A stretch of DNA of 64,000 nucleotides from Liolophura sinensis (taxonomy: Eukaryota; Mollusca; Polyplacophora; Chitonida; Chitonidae), in contig NC_088298.1 in assembly GCF_032854445.1 (NCBI RefSeq), positions 2,724,160-2,788,159 of the forward strand, written 5' to 3'. Shown in pieces: positions 40,301 to 52,087 of the stretch. A program made the position numbers and the translations under genes. Numbering within the stretch: position 1 is the stretch's first letter; each line of letters starts with the position of its first letter. Below the pieces are notes generated by a model that saw nothing but the letters and a program-made list of their open reading frames with translations, was not told where the DNA came from and ran no database searches.

Positions 40301-42672
40301 AATTAAAGACATCATGATTTACCACCTATTATTAGCATGAATTTGAAATTATACCGCAAACTTTTCAAGATTTTACATCATATTATGTATGTGGCCGAAT
40401 ATAAGTTATATTTACAATACAGATACCTCATTAAGAAAGAACTCCTTTTTAATGTCTTCACTGGCTCTTCTCACGAACTCATTAAATGGCAACGTTCTGA
40501 AAAAAAAACCTTCATAATAACACAAAATCTGATAAGAAACCATTTAATAGTCCATAATACTTTATGAAATAGTACATACATATTGTAATACCCCATTATG
40601 ACAATGATGAGAAAGTCAGCATGATACTGACGTGTTGAGTCTTACAACAAACTCAAATTAAATTAGGATTTGCCACCCTGAAGAGTTTAACAATAGACTG
40701 TCACTCAATTACACAAAGAAGTTTGAAACACCACAGTCCAGAAAATCAAGAAACAAAACCTCACAATTTAAGCATACCTGTACACAAAATTTTTGGATAT
40801 AAAATCCATTTGTGGCGTGGCACTGACATGTATTTTGACATCATTCTTTCCTCCATATTCACAGAGATACTCCACTGTCCACTTAGATATGCAAGGTCCT
40901 ATGTCCACACCCTTCAATACAGCCGGTTTTCTCTAAAATGAAAAAGGAACAAAACTGAAACTTAGGTCATCATCAAGGCCCATCAACCCTGTAGAAAGGA
41001 GTCCTACTCTAAAGTTTTTATTGTGGTTTTAAATAGAAGTTTTTCTCTAAATCTTTTTAAAATCTTTGTTTAATTATCTCTTTCACATGATTTACACCCC
41101 CCCCCCCAAATAAAAAAAAAAAGAAAGAAAAAGAAAAGCCTAGTGCCATACATTCCTTGCTCGCCATTCATCTTGACATTCAAACATCACATGCCCAGAA
41201 TTGCTCTGACGTTTGGTTTTGTTTTTGTTTGGCCAAGGATAGTCCCAAGCCAACGTCAGAGCCCATTCCATTTAAAAACCTGATGCAGTTGCCATGGCAG
41301 GTTGTCACAGCGTTTGAAAAAGAAATAAAATATTAAATACGACTCCACAGATTTAAATTTGCAGATACCTGTGTTCCTTATCTTTCTGTCCGTCGATTTA
41401 TCATAAACACAATGTTGATCTGTTATATCCTAGGTTGTATGGACCCGAGAATACTTGGTGATGCTCAAAGTGAATGGCTGTACTGACAGCCTTAACATAT
41501 TTGTCAAGGGCAGGCAACTACATCAGGTTTTAGATGCATCAAACTCTGGTGTTGGTTTGAGGCCAATTTTGCCACACCAAATCACAGCAATCTCAGACTG
41601 TATACACATTAATATGCTCTGAGTGTGAACTGCTGCTATGATTTCATATCAACTTGATGCCTATGATGTTCCAGTTCGTGAGATCTGAACAATGACGCTA
41701 TGTAAAGGTGGGCTGATTGAGGTAGGTCAACAATAAGGACATATGCACTTGTAAGTCCAAAGCATCACCAATGACTGCAACATAAACTGACCCAGGTGCT
41801 ACTTTATAAGCATCCATGGGTGTAGTCAGAGGTTTGACAAAATTTTGTTTGACCATGGATGGCCCCAAACCGGCATACTCCACTCCTTAAAAACCTGATG
41901 TATTTACCTGGCCTTGTCAAATATGTCATGATGGCAGCCAGCATTACGATGGGAGAAAACCAGTCGGGGTGCATGGGAAACCTGCAATAATCTGCTGGTT
42001 GCTGACAAGACCTTTCCTGGAATGATCGTAAAAAATGAAGAAGCCAGTATGAGACTTCTGCACTGTCATAATAGAAATAATGTTGAAAATGAGACGAACA
42101 GTAAAGCATTCAAATAGCCAAATAAAATGACGTAGGGTCATCTGGGATACAACATCACTGTATATTATACAATTATTGTATACTCAGAGTGGAACATCTT
42201 GATTTGTCGGCTCAAGAGAGGTGATGTACAACGAGCGTGCTGCATGCAATAATTATTTTATTATTATGGATAACCCATCACTCAAGACTTTATCTGCGGG
42301 TGTATCTTGTTAATAGATTCTCAGTGACTTGTCAAAACAGTGACTCTCAAAGCAGCCTAAGAAGCGACCAAAAATACATGTGATGTAGCACGTTTGAATC
42401 CCATGTGACGTGATATTGTCCAATGAGGGAACGATAAATTTACGTCAGGTATAATACTGTATTTTACATCCTGAGACGGTCAACATGGTAAACGTGTACA
42501 AAGCAACACACAAGACAATGTGGGTGTGTTTAAAGTGTTAAACGTCTCCATTTTCTGGTCGTGTCACATTTTAGTCCATGGTCCGCCCAAATCGTCTTAC
42601 TCGTGGATATATGTCTGTAATGAATGATTCCTCCGTGACATCTGTGTATTCCTCTACTTTAGCTGGTTCCAT
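34316..42672 (-). CDS. TYW5: TYW5: JmjC-type tRNA wybutosine hydroxylase, 7 exons
   Basis: Coding exons on the - strand are 42672-42601, 40932-40778, 40496-40427, 39544-39362, 37688-37601, 35877-35761 and 34578-34316. They join in phase to 315 aa, the length of human TYW5. The enzyme is an Fe(II)/2-oxoglutarate dioxygenase that hydroxylates wybutosine precursors at position 37 of tRNA-Phe. The iron ligands are in place: H158-Y-D160 in [12 protein letters not shown]-like context and H233 in ALWFHSVV, offset by two from human H160, D162 and H235. Other landmarks are [55 protein letters not shown] and [11 protein letters not shown] near the end. The gene starts 311 bp from MAIP1 in head-to-head orientation. 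Intron 4 is largely a 45-bp minisatellite, and copies of the exon 7 end lie downstream. Confidence 0.97.
34334..34339 (-). terminator. AATAAA inside the TYW5 coding end and its repeats
   Basis: On the gene's strand GTGAATAAAGCC encodes VNKA yet contains a consensus polyadenylation signal 16 bases before the stop codon. Further copies at 34231, 34117, 34007 and 33851 lie beyond the stop and are the more likely signals. Confidence 0.45.
35124..35370 (-). mobile_element. SINE-A copy in TYW5 intron 6
   Basis: Reverse-strand copy on +: ATGTTTTACGCTGTACCCAA, then ATTTCACTTAATACTACGAC, then AGGAAGCCAGGAAGAGCTGG. The A-box end is decayed. Confidence 0.8.
36100..36600. mobile_element. Foldback element F1, copy 2, complete
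   Basis: Both arms are about 150-170 bp: GAAAACTATGCATAAAAATA and TACTTTCATTTATTTTTTCA on the left pair with TAAATGACAGTATATTTGTG and CACAGTTTTAAATGG on the right. Inner arms pair around GGTGGGCTGTATGAGCCAT and ATGGTCCATGAAGCCCACC. It lies in TYW5 intron 5 and shares the family with 14877-15312. Confidence 0.82.
36660..37015 (+). mobile_element. Second tRNA-derived SINE (SINE-B), full length
   Basis: The tRNA-like head has TAGCATAGTTGGTAGAGCAT (A box) and CCAGGGTCAATCCTGGATC (B box). The body contains AAGTTGTAACTTCCTCGCTT and the tail GATGTTAAACCCCAAGCACT. A reverse-strand fragment lies at 50876-51005. It is not a tRNA gene because the arms do not fold fully and a long body follows. Confidence 0.78.
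37245..37475. mobile_element. Short inverted-repeat element F2, copy 1
   Basis: The ends TTTTTCAACCTGTTCGCATG and GTGTGCAAACAGGTTGAGAA are inverted repeats. The body (TTCTGAAGGCATTATTTTGT, TTTTTGTGAAGCC) matches 52635-52850. Confidence 0.7.
38190..39356. repeat. 45-bp minisatellite in TYW5 intron 4, about 26 copies
   Basis: The unit contains TGTTTTCAGAAATCAAGGCA and AGCACCTCAAACCACTAGAC. Copies differ by single bases, and the last units (from about 39030) are slightly longer and more diverged. The array ends about 9 bases before the exon 4 donor site (exon edge at 39362), so the first intron bases of exon 4 are almost entirely repeat-derived. Confidence 0.96.
39606..39770 (+). mobile_element. 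SINE-A copy, 5'-truncated, in TYW5 intron 3
   Basis: Contains GGCCGTACGTGGGGAAGGTC, CAGCAACCTGCGGATGATCG, and TTCAGCACGGCGGTAAAAAC with an A-rich tail. Confidence 0.85.
41925..42022 (-). mobile_element. SINE-A fragment in TYW5 intron 1
   Basis: On + it reads GGCAGCCAGCATTACGATGG, then ATCTGCTGGTTGCTGACAAG. Both ends are missing. Confidence 0.55.
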
Positions 42673-42983
42673 GGTTTAGACATTAAGGTGAATTCGTGAC
42701 TGCCTCACGTGAGTGTCGTCTGCTCCTGCCCACGCCTCTCAACATGAAGTAAAATAAAAGAATAGAAAAACTTCCGAACAGGGTCTTATAAAAAATATTA
42801 ATTCAATTGTTGTTAGATTATAATGTGATCATAATATTGAATTGTGGGAATTGAAATTAGCAATCTATGTTGTTTATTTATAGAGCCCTAAAGCGCTTAC
42901 TAATATTTTATTCGCATTATTTGCCCTTTTCTTTTTAAGTTTCTGATTTCGATTTCGAGTTTTAATGCAGCCAAACTACAATC
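42673..42983. promoter_or_regulatory. Shared TYW5/MAIP1 bidirectional promoter region
   Basis: These 311 bp separate the two start codons on opposite strands. They include the palindromic E-box CTCACGTGAG (42704-42713) and a CCCACGCC box near 42728. No TATA box is clearly placed; TTATAAAAAATATTAATTC near 42786 is a weak candidate. Use by both genes is inferred from the geometry. Confidence 0.65.
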
Positions 42984-43778
42984 ATGGCAGCGTCCATTCG
43001 GAAAATGACAACGGTAAAATCAAAGCTATGTTTAGGTGTCAGGGTGGCACCACAGCTTTCCGGTCTGAAAACACCTCACTCTAGCTCAAGATACATATGG
43101 ACTCTAACGCCATGCATAAGAAATGGACGAAAATATGGCACATCCGTCAAACAACATCTCATATCTGTTAGCGGGTCATCACAACAACAACAACATAATG
43201 TTATAAGGTCAAGAATGTCAGGGCAGTTGAATTCGCCAGGGTTGGGTATGTCTTCACGTGCTATCAGTGCCTGGTGCTGCAGCGGGCCAACAATGACAAT
43301 GAGCTCTGTGAATTTTTTGTCGTTTTACGGTTGTCAAACAAGAAATTTCTCAAGTGATAGAGACGACCAGGACGAAGCACCGAAACCGGCTGGGCGGCGT
43401 CAAATGAAGCTAATGGACTTCCAAGAAATCATTTGGCCTAGTCCTCTGAAATCGTTGAGAAACCAGTTCTTTTCATTGTTGATTAAGAGTTATTTTGACA
43501 GGACATTTTCTCTCCCTGGTTTTCTTATTGGAGCGTCTCAGGTGAGTGTGTCAAAGCTGGAATCCAGGGGCCCATTCTACAAAGCATGTTACCATGGTAA
43601 TGTATCTGTTCACCATATGTTGTCATGGAATTTGCGCCAGGCTAAGTTTGCGACTGCTTCATAGAATGGGCCCCAGGTCATTATACTGTGTATGATATGT
43701 AAAAATGGTATCTTTTTATTATCCACCTCTCATGGTTAAATACGCAATGAGTCTTAGGTGACACGGCAAGGTTCAGCC

Positions 43779-43815
<37 letters not shown>

Positions 43816-46800
43816 CTGGGCAGGGTATTTTCAAATTGTCTTCCAATGGTACATCTGTGCATCACATGAGGAAATGTTCATCAGTTACTTGCCAAGGATT
43901 GGTTCTTTACTTTGGACCCTCCTTTTCCCTCCATCCATAAAACTGATGAATTAAGCAAACTATTCTTGAGTATGGTGTTTAACTTTTTTTATTTCTGTTC
44001 TGAAATTTGTTGACTGTCTTCATCATTGTCTTTTTTTTTGTAGGCACTGGAATTTGTATCAAGCTGTATATCCAGGGGTAATTTTGATGACCTGGAAGGA
44101 TTAGTGACATACGAAGTGAGTAAATCTATACAATGCTGTGAAAAGAAACAAAAGATCATCCCGTGTAGTGTTTATTTCAAACAGAAATAGTCTCTTATGT
44201 GCCATTGATGGTATAACTAGTGTCATTTGTATAGATGCGAATGATGGAGATGTATTCAACATGACTGCTAGAAAATGGAACCTACATGCACGGTATCAAT
44301 CGGGCTAAAGGTTCTCCATAGCAAGCCAATGCTCCTATCTCACCTTGGCAGGGATCCATTTCACAAAGCGCATGTAGCGCGACGGTCACATAACTACCAT
44401 GGTAAGACCTACTATGCTGGTTGCCATGGAAGATATGTGCATGTAACATTAAGTTTGCTTTGTGAAACTGGCCCCTGGCTTTTAGAATTTATCCTCTGTT
44501 AAAATAGCCTTTATCATTTATTGAAGGTGTCCATTTACTGTAGTGAGGTGTCGATATGGTGACCAGTCAGCTGTAACATTCCACATTCAGTCCACTGTCA
44601 TTCCACAAACACATCAAGGGCAGGCTAATGGCTGGAACTGTGTGGAGAATTTATTTCCACATACACAGAGCTGGAAAATGAGTTCAGAGAAAGATTGATT
44701 AGCAACTAAAAGTTGTCCAGAGAACAACCAGATGTATTTAATAAGAAGAGCAGGAGTGAGAGTGAAATGCATGGCTGTTAATATTATTTTTAGTCTTCTG
44801 ATTGGTGCTAAGAGGAAAAACTGTCAATTGTTTAGTGTGAAGACATTTATATTTTGATTTCTTTCTATTTTCAGGCTATCCAGGAAATACAAAACAACTT
44901 TGCAGATTTAAACCTTGAAGAGAAAAGAAAGCTTTCTGTCAAAGCCTCGGACATATTTTTCAAATTTGTGTATGAAATTGGAATGATTTTCGATGATGAC
45001 ACAAGTAAGTACATGCATACAGTGTACATCGTGGCATTTAGTTGAATAATATTAGGTTATTGTGAAGTATTTTGTACATTATGTAGTGGTATTGTGTGAG
45101 TCCTATGTTGTGTAGGAAATCCACATTGGAAGAGACACCCCAGGTCAAGGACTTTCACCTCCCATACAAAAAACGACCAAAGATACACTTAAAAATTTAG
45201 CTGGCAGGAGTGGAGGACGTTTTTTCGATCTCCCTAATGCAGGGTAATGCAGTCTGTCCCCGGCGTGAAAATATCCCTTAGTCACTATTGATCTTCGCAG
45301 TAGTACTTAGCCTAACTTATTTCACAGTCAACATTTCAACCTCGTCAGTGTTTCCAGAAATGCGGCAAGAAAATGATACATACTGATGTGCCCAAGTGCT
45401 GTAGCATATAAAGTTATCTCCCTTAATTGCCATCCTGCAATATGAAAATAATGTGGCTCTTTAGGGTCCAATATCACTCAAAGTACAGGACGGTCATGCT
45501 GTACAATGTGACTGGACAATGCTGATGCAGTGTTTTAGATTTTGTATGCTTTGGACTTCTCATCAGCATATCCATCATCATTTGGATCATTTCACAACAA
45601 TGATCAGGTTGAGCAGGAGAGTTAAGCAGGAGAGTGGTGGACTCAGAGCTTTGTGGTGCTGCCTCACTGAAATGCCATGCTGAAGACACTAAACATAACA
45701 CTCTGGCCAGCCACAGTATACTGACACCAGGCCATTCAGTACTTGGCTTATCCGCTCACGCCAAACGCTGACATCATGATCTTAGAGTATGGTCGGACTT
45801 GAACTCTGCATTTCTGACTTACTTGGTGGTGGATGTTCTGCAGTTGTTGAATTTAAATGCCTGATGAAGTGGGTCCTGGCTCAGTGATCAAGATGCTTGC
45901 CTTTCGTTCTCTAGGTCAAACAAGACGCGAGTTCTATCCTGTTCACGAACAAGGAATTTTCTAGACTCTCCTGTTTTCATTAAGTATATTCAGGGGTTCT
46001 TGGTGGCAAGAAGTGGTCAGTTGTGCATATCTGTTTGGTGTGGTTTTACGTGAAGTTCTCTGGGGACAATTTGCCTTTCACCAAAATCATGTGCACTGTA
46101 TGTCACACATGCAAGAGTTCTCCAGTAACTCACCTCCAGTTTTCTCCACCCAAAAATCTGGCTGTGTAAGTGAAAAATTCTTGCATGTGGGATTATAAAA
46201 CAACAATCCGTACGTGGGATGGTCTGTCAGCAACCTGCTGATGGTCGTGGGTTTGCCACTGGCTCTGCTCCGTTTCCACGTAGCATAATGCTAGCAGCCT
46301 GATGTCATTCAGGATTACGGAAGAAAACAAGTCGGCATCCATGGGAAAACACCACACGAGACAACCGGCCAAATTAAAATGGCTACCGAACAGGGATGAG
46401 CAGGATTCATACGAATACTAGATTTCTAGCAAAAGCCATTTGGCCACTCTTTCACTCAGTCAGGGATGTTTTTGTAATGATAATAATATCTTTATTTATC
46501 AAGGGATGCTTGATCAGTTTGGAAAGAAATTGTTGTTTTGCAGTGCTTTCTAGCTTTGTGTTCTCTTAATGTGATTGTATATTAAATGTGACAACAACAC
46601 AGAATTTTGAGTAATTCTAGACCAGTGACGTCTAATAAATTGCCATTAACATAACTATGTTTTTTTCTTCCTAATTCTACTTAAGCCATGGTGCTAGGGG
46701 GCGTGTAATATGTTACTATTTATGCATTTACCATGATTGAGGTTAATTTAACAATCTAATTAATCTGCTAAAAGAACTTAAGATTCAAATTCCTGAATAA

Positions 46801-47888
46801 ATTAAAAACATTTTTTCTGTGTGTTTTTCAGACCAGAGATTTGTGGAAATCACAGTGGTGTTCCAGGGCTTCCCGGGGTTTGAGGAAGTCAGTCAGAAGA
46901 GTGGACCGCAGTATTATGAACATGTCATGGAGAATCAGAAGGAGGTGTATGTCTGTAATTACAGGTATTAAGAGGGACATGATGCACATTTCTAAAATAC
47001 CAAGGATCTGTAAAATTTTTGTAGAGAGTGTGGGAGTTTTGTGTATGTTTGCTTAAAGAGAAAGAGAAAAAAAATATATGAAAGAAGTTTGAGAAAACAG
47101 GGGCCAATTCCACAAATCCATTTCTGACTTTAGTCAAAAATTCAAAATCGTTGCATAATGCTTAGGATTTGTTACTGAAAGGTGAGATTTGGAGACATTT
47201 GTCAGTTAATATTAATGAGATGGACAAAATTTTGATTCCTATAGCTGAAGAATCAGTTTTTCTACAATTTGTATATGACAATTTTGACAAGTCAGAAATG
47301 GTTGTGTGGAATCAGCCCCAGGGCCCTTGTTGCAGTTTTAGTTGTTAGTCGCAACAGGTCCAAAGTTAAAAGCTTACAGCGTAATAATGTTTCACAAACT
47401 CATTTACATATAGCAAACAAGATTTAATTATGTTCGATGTTTTGTTTAACTACAGGCCTCAAAACATAGAAAAAATAACAAAATACATGTGCATAATGTA
47501 ACATCTGGCTGAAGAAAAAATGTTTTCATATGATTTACAGAATTTACATTATGATTTAGAAAGGTAATCTAGAAGTACTTTATTGATTTGATTCTCATCT
47601 GTGTTTGTCTTGATTTTTTGCTTTTTTTTTACGTTTTCAGGAAGCATTTCAGATTAACTTGTACCTCATAAAATGAAACTTACCCATTTATTAAAATAGC
47701 TATGAACCGTGTCATATTCCGTGTATTGTAAAAGGTCTATAATCAGATATGAGGAAAATTTCTCAGCATTCTACTCTCATTTTTTGTTTTGCAGATTTAT
47801 ACGTGAATTCACAAAAGGAGTTGAAAGTGATTGGACAATAAACAAGCTTAATCATTTCTCGCCTATTAACGTGCCGGTGAAGTGGTGA
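42984..47888 (+). CDS. MAIP1: MAIP1: m-AAA protease-interacting protein 1, mitochondrial
   Basis: Coding exons 42984-43541, 44044-44115, 44875-45004, 46832-46964 and 47795-47888 join in phase to 328 aa; human MAIP1 (C2orf47) is 291. The first 130 or so residues are basic, Ser/Gln-rich and low in acids, as expected for a mitochondrial targeting region. The conserved part begins with IIWPSPLKSLRNQFFSLLIK and SYFDRTFSLPGFLIGASQA, continues with the SRGNFDDLEGLVTYE helix, and ends FIREFTKGVESDWTINKLNH, close to the human QREFTQGVKPDWTI. In human the matrix protein binds AFG3L2 and helps maturation of EMRE, the regulator of the calcium uniporter. Exon 1 runs open past its donor (CTCAG, then GTGAGT), which could mislead single-exon models. 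It shares a promoter region with TYW5. Introns hold two GGGGCC-ended elements and a poly(T) tract. Confidence 0.93.
43567..43673. mobile_element. GGGGCC-ended inverted-repeat element, MAIP1 intron 1
   Basis: The left end GGGGCCCATTCTACAAAGCA and the right end GCTTCATAGAATGGGCCCC are almost perfect inverted repeats around a core of about 70 bp (CACCATATGTTGTCATGGAA). It starts only 26 bp after the exon 1 donor. Confidence 0.88.
43781..43816. repeat. Poly(T) tract, about 35 bases
   Basis: An unbroken run of T in MAIP1 intron 1, followed at 43840-43990 by SINE-C-like sequence (CAGTTACTTGCCAAGGATTG). It may be the poly(A) end of a reverse-strand retroelement. Confidence 0.8.
44345..44476. mobile_element. 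GGGGCC-ended inverted-repeat element, MAIP1 intron 2
   Basis: The left end GGGATCCATTTCACAAAGCG and the right end TTTGCTTTGTGAAACTGGCC are inverted repeats. Core similarity to 43567-43673 is limited to TACCATGGTAA-type motifs. Confidence 0.75.
45640..45850 (-). mobile_element. SINE-C copy, degraded
   Basis: On + it has TGAAATGCCATGCTGAAGAC, then ACACCAGGCCATTCAG, then GAGTATGGTCGGACTTGAAC, in the same order as the copy at 23395-23640. It lies in MAIP1 intron 3. Confidence 0.5.
46205..46300 (+). mobile_element. SINE-A internal fragment in MAIP1 intron 3
   Basis: Contains CCGTACGTGGGATGGTCTGT, CAGCAACCTGCTGATGGTCG and AGCATAATGCTAGCAGCC. Confidence 0.75.
47100..47322. mobile_element. GGGGCC-ended element, long subfamily, MAIP1 intron 4
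   Basis: The ends GGGGCCAATTCCACAAATCC and GTTGTGTGGAATCAGCCCC are inverted. The body has ATTAATGAGATGGACAAAAT, which is also in the copy at 55700-55924. Confidence 0.85.
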
Positions 47889-48044
47889 AATTCTGACTCT
47901 ATCGAGTGGAAAGATAACTGTCATAGTGCTGAATTAATGAAATTTACCTGTGCAACTTTGAAAGTGAAATATATTCAGTTGTAATCCTTCATGTAGTCCT
48001 AGGAGTGGACACATTGATGACATTTTATACCTCTGAAGAAGTGA

Positions 48045-48640
48045 AGTGATGCAGTGTTTAATGAATTTCGCAGATGATGAAGTTGTACCTGTGAAGTGAT
48101 AAATTTGAAAGATGTTCGGTATCAGGACAAGAACTTTCTCCTTGTGTGAGATGAATTTCCTGGCTGATGAAGTTGTACCTGTGAAATGATGAAGTTGAAA
48201 TAAAAAGCAGTACTACAAGAACATTGCCTGGCTGATGAAGTATCTCTGTGAAGTGATGAAGCTGAAAACATGCAGTAAGACAAGAATATTTTTCCTTGGA
48301 GTTGATGGAATGTCTGTCCCTGATGAAGTTTACCTTTGAAGTGATGAAGCTGAAAATAGGCAGCAGGACAACAACTTTCTCCTTGGTGTTGATGAAATAC
48401 ATATCTGATGATGTCAACCCATTAAAGTGATGAAGCTGAAAATAAGCTGTAGGACCAGAATGTTCTCCTTGGTGTTCAAACAAATAACTATTAATGTGAT
48501 GATGTTAACCTGTGAAATGATGAAACTGAAGGAAGCATTAGGACAAAGGCTTTCTCTTGGAGTTAGATGAATTTCCTGGCTGATGAAATTTACCTGTGAA
48601 ATGATGAAACTGAAAAGAAGCAGTAAGACAAGAATATTAT
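48045..48640. repeat. Degenerate tandem repeat, about 85-bp unit, about 7 copies
   Basis: Each unit has GCTGATGAAGTT, ACCTGTGAAGTGATGAAG, CTGAAAA, then GACAAGAA and a TTTCTCCTTGG-type block. Divergence between copies is high. It starts about 160 bp after the MAIP1 stop and may be part of its 3' UTR. Confidence 0.8.
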
Positions 48641-48877
48641 TTTGATGAGGCCACTGTTAATTAATTGTTAGTTGCTCATGACCCCTCTCTCACATTAAAT
48701 TTCACGTAAAATAATATATAAACATTGCATAATTGGTACTTTCCTGAGCAATATGTTTTTTCTCGATTTACCAATAATATTACTTTTACATAATAATAAT
48801 TGCCACATTTGACATGTTCGTGTATTCAGCATTCAAGACGAGTTCTGTATAATACAAACAGGAAGATGTGTAATTGT

Positions 48878-49135
48878 AGACGGCTCAGTTGGTTAGCACG
48901 CTAGTGCAGCATAATGACACAGGAGCCTCTCACCAATGTGGTCGCTGAGAGTTCAAGTCCAGCTCATGCTGGCTTCCTCTCCGACCATACGTGGGAAGGT
49001 CTGCCAGCAACCTGGGGATTATTGTGGGTTTCCCTCGGGCTCTGCCCCTCGGGTTCCTCCCACCACAATGCTGGCCGCCCTCATATTCTTGCGTACAGCA
49101 TAAAACACCAATCAAATCCATCAAATAAAATGTAT
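48878..49135 (+). mobile_element. SINE-A copy, full length
   Basis: A box GGCTCAGTTGGTTAGCACGC, B box GCTGAGAGTTCAAGTCCAGC, and a tail with CATAAAACACCAATCAAATC. A TA microsatellite follows at 49148-49170. Confidence 0.9.
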
Positions 49136-50525
49136 TTTCCATCAAATATATATATATATATATATATATATTTTGTTTTTCTGCCTGAAAAATGCATTAA
49201 TGGCCCACATCATGATATAGTAAAAATTATCCTGAGTAAGGCAATACAGGTTAATAAAAAAATTTACTTGGAAAACTACCTCAAATACAGCTACCATGTG
49301 TGACACCATACATCTGTTGGTTTATATTAGATATATATATGTATATATATATAGCTTCCAGTATGGTTACTGACAAGAACACAAGCAGACTTCATGTAGC
49401 TGCATCTAGATGTGAAATACCAGAGTGTGGCCAGTCAACTTATGTTTATTGTTTATTTTGATTTTAACAATTTGTTTACATTTAGTATTCTAGGCCAGTG
49501 TGTAAACTGTACATGTACAGGTGTGGCAAATTTTGGGTAGGTTTACCTAATTCCAACTGAGGAAATGCTTTCAGAACATAGGCTAGTCAGCTAGTTAGTT
49601 ACTCATCCACACGTCCCAGTTAACGGGTGAAATAGAAAACTGGTTCTGCTTGGACACACTGTTTCCAGCACTTCTTACAAGGGAGAGATAGGAAAAATGA
49701 AATTTGGACACAGTGCTACAGCAAAATGGCCTCAAAAAGAGATATATGGAGATCCTCTTTAATATTTCTGGCTAATATCCTGTTTAAGAACACTGAAAAA
49801 GGGATTCGTTTGATGTGATAGGACAGACTGACTAGGAATGGTGAAAAAAATTCATGTTTTTTCCAATCCAGTAGTTAGTTTCACAAAAAATCTGTGTGTG
49901 TAAAATGTCAAAAACTGGACGTGATTTCACCGATCAAAAAATGCCATCATAAAATCCAGTGTTTGAAATGTATTTTTATGTTGAAAAGCTTCTCTTAAAA
50001 ACAATAAATCAGATTACCTTCCAGCACTGTGTTTAATGGTATACACCTGATTTATACTTCATATCAGTATTTTTCTTTGCCTGTGAGGCAATTCAGTTTT
50101 TGTCCACCTGGCTGTGAAGGGGACATTACTCTGTTTTAATGGCTGCTTCTTGTGCTGTCTATGGATGCTTGTTGTAGGCCATACATTACACAGTGTTATA
50201 TACATGTATATGGAACTTCTGTGGTCAGTCTGAAATCAAACTGTGATGTATGCCAACTCAGTGTTTATGTCGGAGGGGAAATGCCGGAATCCCTCAAAAC
50301 CTTGACTGCAGGTTTTTCTGCGGGCCGATTGTGTAATGAAGCGGTGGTAAAATTTCAAAATAGTAATAATTATAAATTTCTATGATTTATAACACAATGT
50401 ACATAATATTTCTGTTTTCGGATGGGCTGGAGGCTTACCTTACCGTCTTTTTTTTTGCGTTCTTGTTTCTCAAAATGTAGCAGTTCATGTGACGTTGACT
50501 GCCTCACTGCAAGATGTATGAGCTA

Positions 50526-50670
50526 GGGCCGAGTTTTACACAGTGACGTATGACATTTGTTATCATAACGAATTTGTCGTACGATATTGTGCACGTCTCT
50601 GTTACCGTACCATTGTCCTATGTTTGTGATTATCATACTTGTACAACATCTTTGTGGAACTGGGTCCAAG
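50526..50670. mobile_element. GGGGCC-type inverted-repeat element
   Basis: The left arm CCGAGTTTTACACAGTGACG and the right arm CATCTTTGTGGAACTGGGTC pair imperfectly. The inner arms TGACATTTGTTATCATAACG and TGTTTGTGATTATCATAC also pair. Confidence 0.55.
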
Positions 50671-50875
50671 ATGGCTAACTCTTTGTTCCAATATCAAAGG
50701 GAGATAACACCTAGCATTTTTGAACACATTATAGAGTTTTGAGATTTGTCTGGTTCACAGGTACTTTTGGTCACCAAGGAGTGATGAATGCAATAAAACC
50801 CTCCCACAGTCTGAAACAGTGATAACTGTTTCCACTTAGCACGTCCACTCCTCGTACTTAACAATTTTTCAGTCA

Positions 50876-51005
50876 TATGACGACGAAGGAATCCTTAGAG
50901 TGCATGTAATATGCCTTCTTGTTGCAGGAGGAATTTCCAAAGCTCTTTAATCTAGTGCTGCTTCACTGAGATGACATATTGATGGCAAGTAAACCGCCCA
51001 GGGAT
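50876..51005 (-). mobile_element. SINE-B fragment
   Basis: Reverse-strand match to the 3' half of 36660-37015: on + ATATGACGACGAAGGAATCC, then TTAGAGTGCATGTAATATGC, then CTAGTGCTGCTTCACTGAGA. Confidence 0.7.
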
Positions 51006-51324
51006 GAGATGTCCAGAGCACTGGTCTTCAAAACTACCCTAATTCTACAACATTTTCGCATCTGAAAGAGAAGCCTTCAGTGCAATTTATGCATGTGTTA
51101 ATTTTCATTTTGGAGATCAAACTGAACTGTGTGTTCCTGCTGACAGTCACAATGCTTTAACGTGGTCGCATGGAGCTGTTTGTCTTGCAGCGATGAAATC
51201 TCGAGTGGCATGAAATTCATGTAAGGCGACATCAGGCTCTACAGTGAGATTTGCCTGTTTAACAGATAGATTGTTGATAGGTGCTCTGAAGGGGAATTTT
51301 GCATTTATACATATGAACTGTATC

Positions 51325-51625
51325 CCTGCTTTGTGTGTCATGTCATCCAGAAATATACACCTGCGCCCTGCTTTGTGGGTCATATCGTCCATAAATGCAC
51401 ACCTGTGCTCTGCTTTATGGGTCAAATCGTCCAGAAATGTACACTTGTGCCCTGCTTTGTGGGTCATATCGTCCAGAAGTGTACACCTGTGCCCTGCTTT
51501 GTGGGTCATATTGTCCAGTAATGTACACCTTTGCCCTGCTTTGTGGGTCATATCGTCCAGAAATGTACACCTGTGCCCTGCTTTGTGGGCCATATCGTCC
51601 AGAAATGTACACCTGTGCCCGTATT
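51325..51625. repeat. 42-bp minisatellite, about 7 copies
   Basis: The unit contains GGGTCATATCGTCCAGAAAT and GTACACCTGTGCCCTGCTTT. The unit length is divisible by three, so frames of about 160 codons stay open on both strands; nothing suggests they are translated. Confidence 0.93.
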
Positions 51626-52087
51626 TATCAAGCAATTTAATATCATACCATTTCAGTCATAAATTCCAAGTCCTTGCACGAAAAGCCAAACTCAGAACAG
51701 GAGAGAGCTCAAATTATGGTTAGTGCATTGTTCTGCAGTAGAGAATCAATGTACAAATTTTAAACTATCCAGAGCAAAACATTTAAACTTCCTGTTTTTG
51801 AATTTTTGTCGTAAGTTTTAAGACGTTTCATAATTGCGACACAGGTGTGAAAAATCCAATACAAGTTTAAGAAATTATGATGTGACGAAAATCACACATG
51901 TACGATAGAAAAAATGTTGTACGCCACCTTGTGAAACTGTAAAATCCAATACAAGTTTTAAGAAATGATATTACATCTGCTTTATGCATGTCCTGTGTGT
52001 TGATTCATTAGTAGTTGTAGTAGCTAGGATATTCTTGATTGGCAATATATTTTCGTTTGACCAGCCCGAGTTAGATGCTACCTTCGA

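Noticed and set aside
43542-43664. Continuation of the MAIP1 first frame past the exon
   Set aside because: The exon ends at a good donor at 43541, and the next exon resumes the conserved protein in phase. The extra codons are intron and run into an inverted-repeat element.
51147-51723. Open frames of about 160 codons on both strands
   Set aside because: They come from a 42-bp minisatellite whose unit is a multiple of three; opposite strands are equally open.
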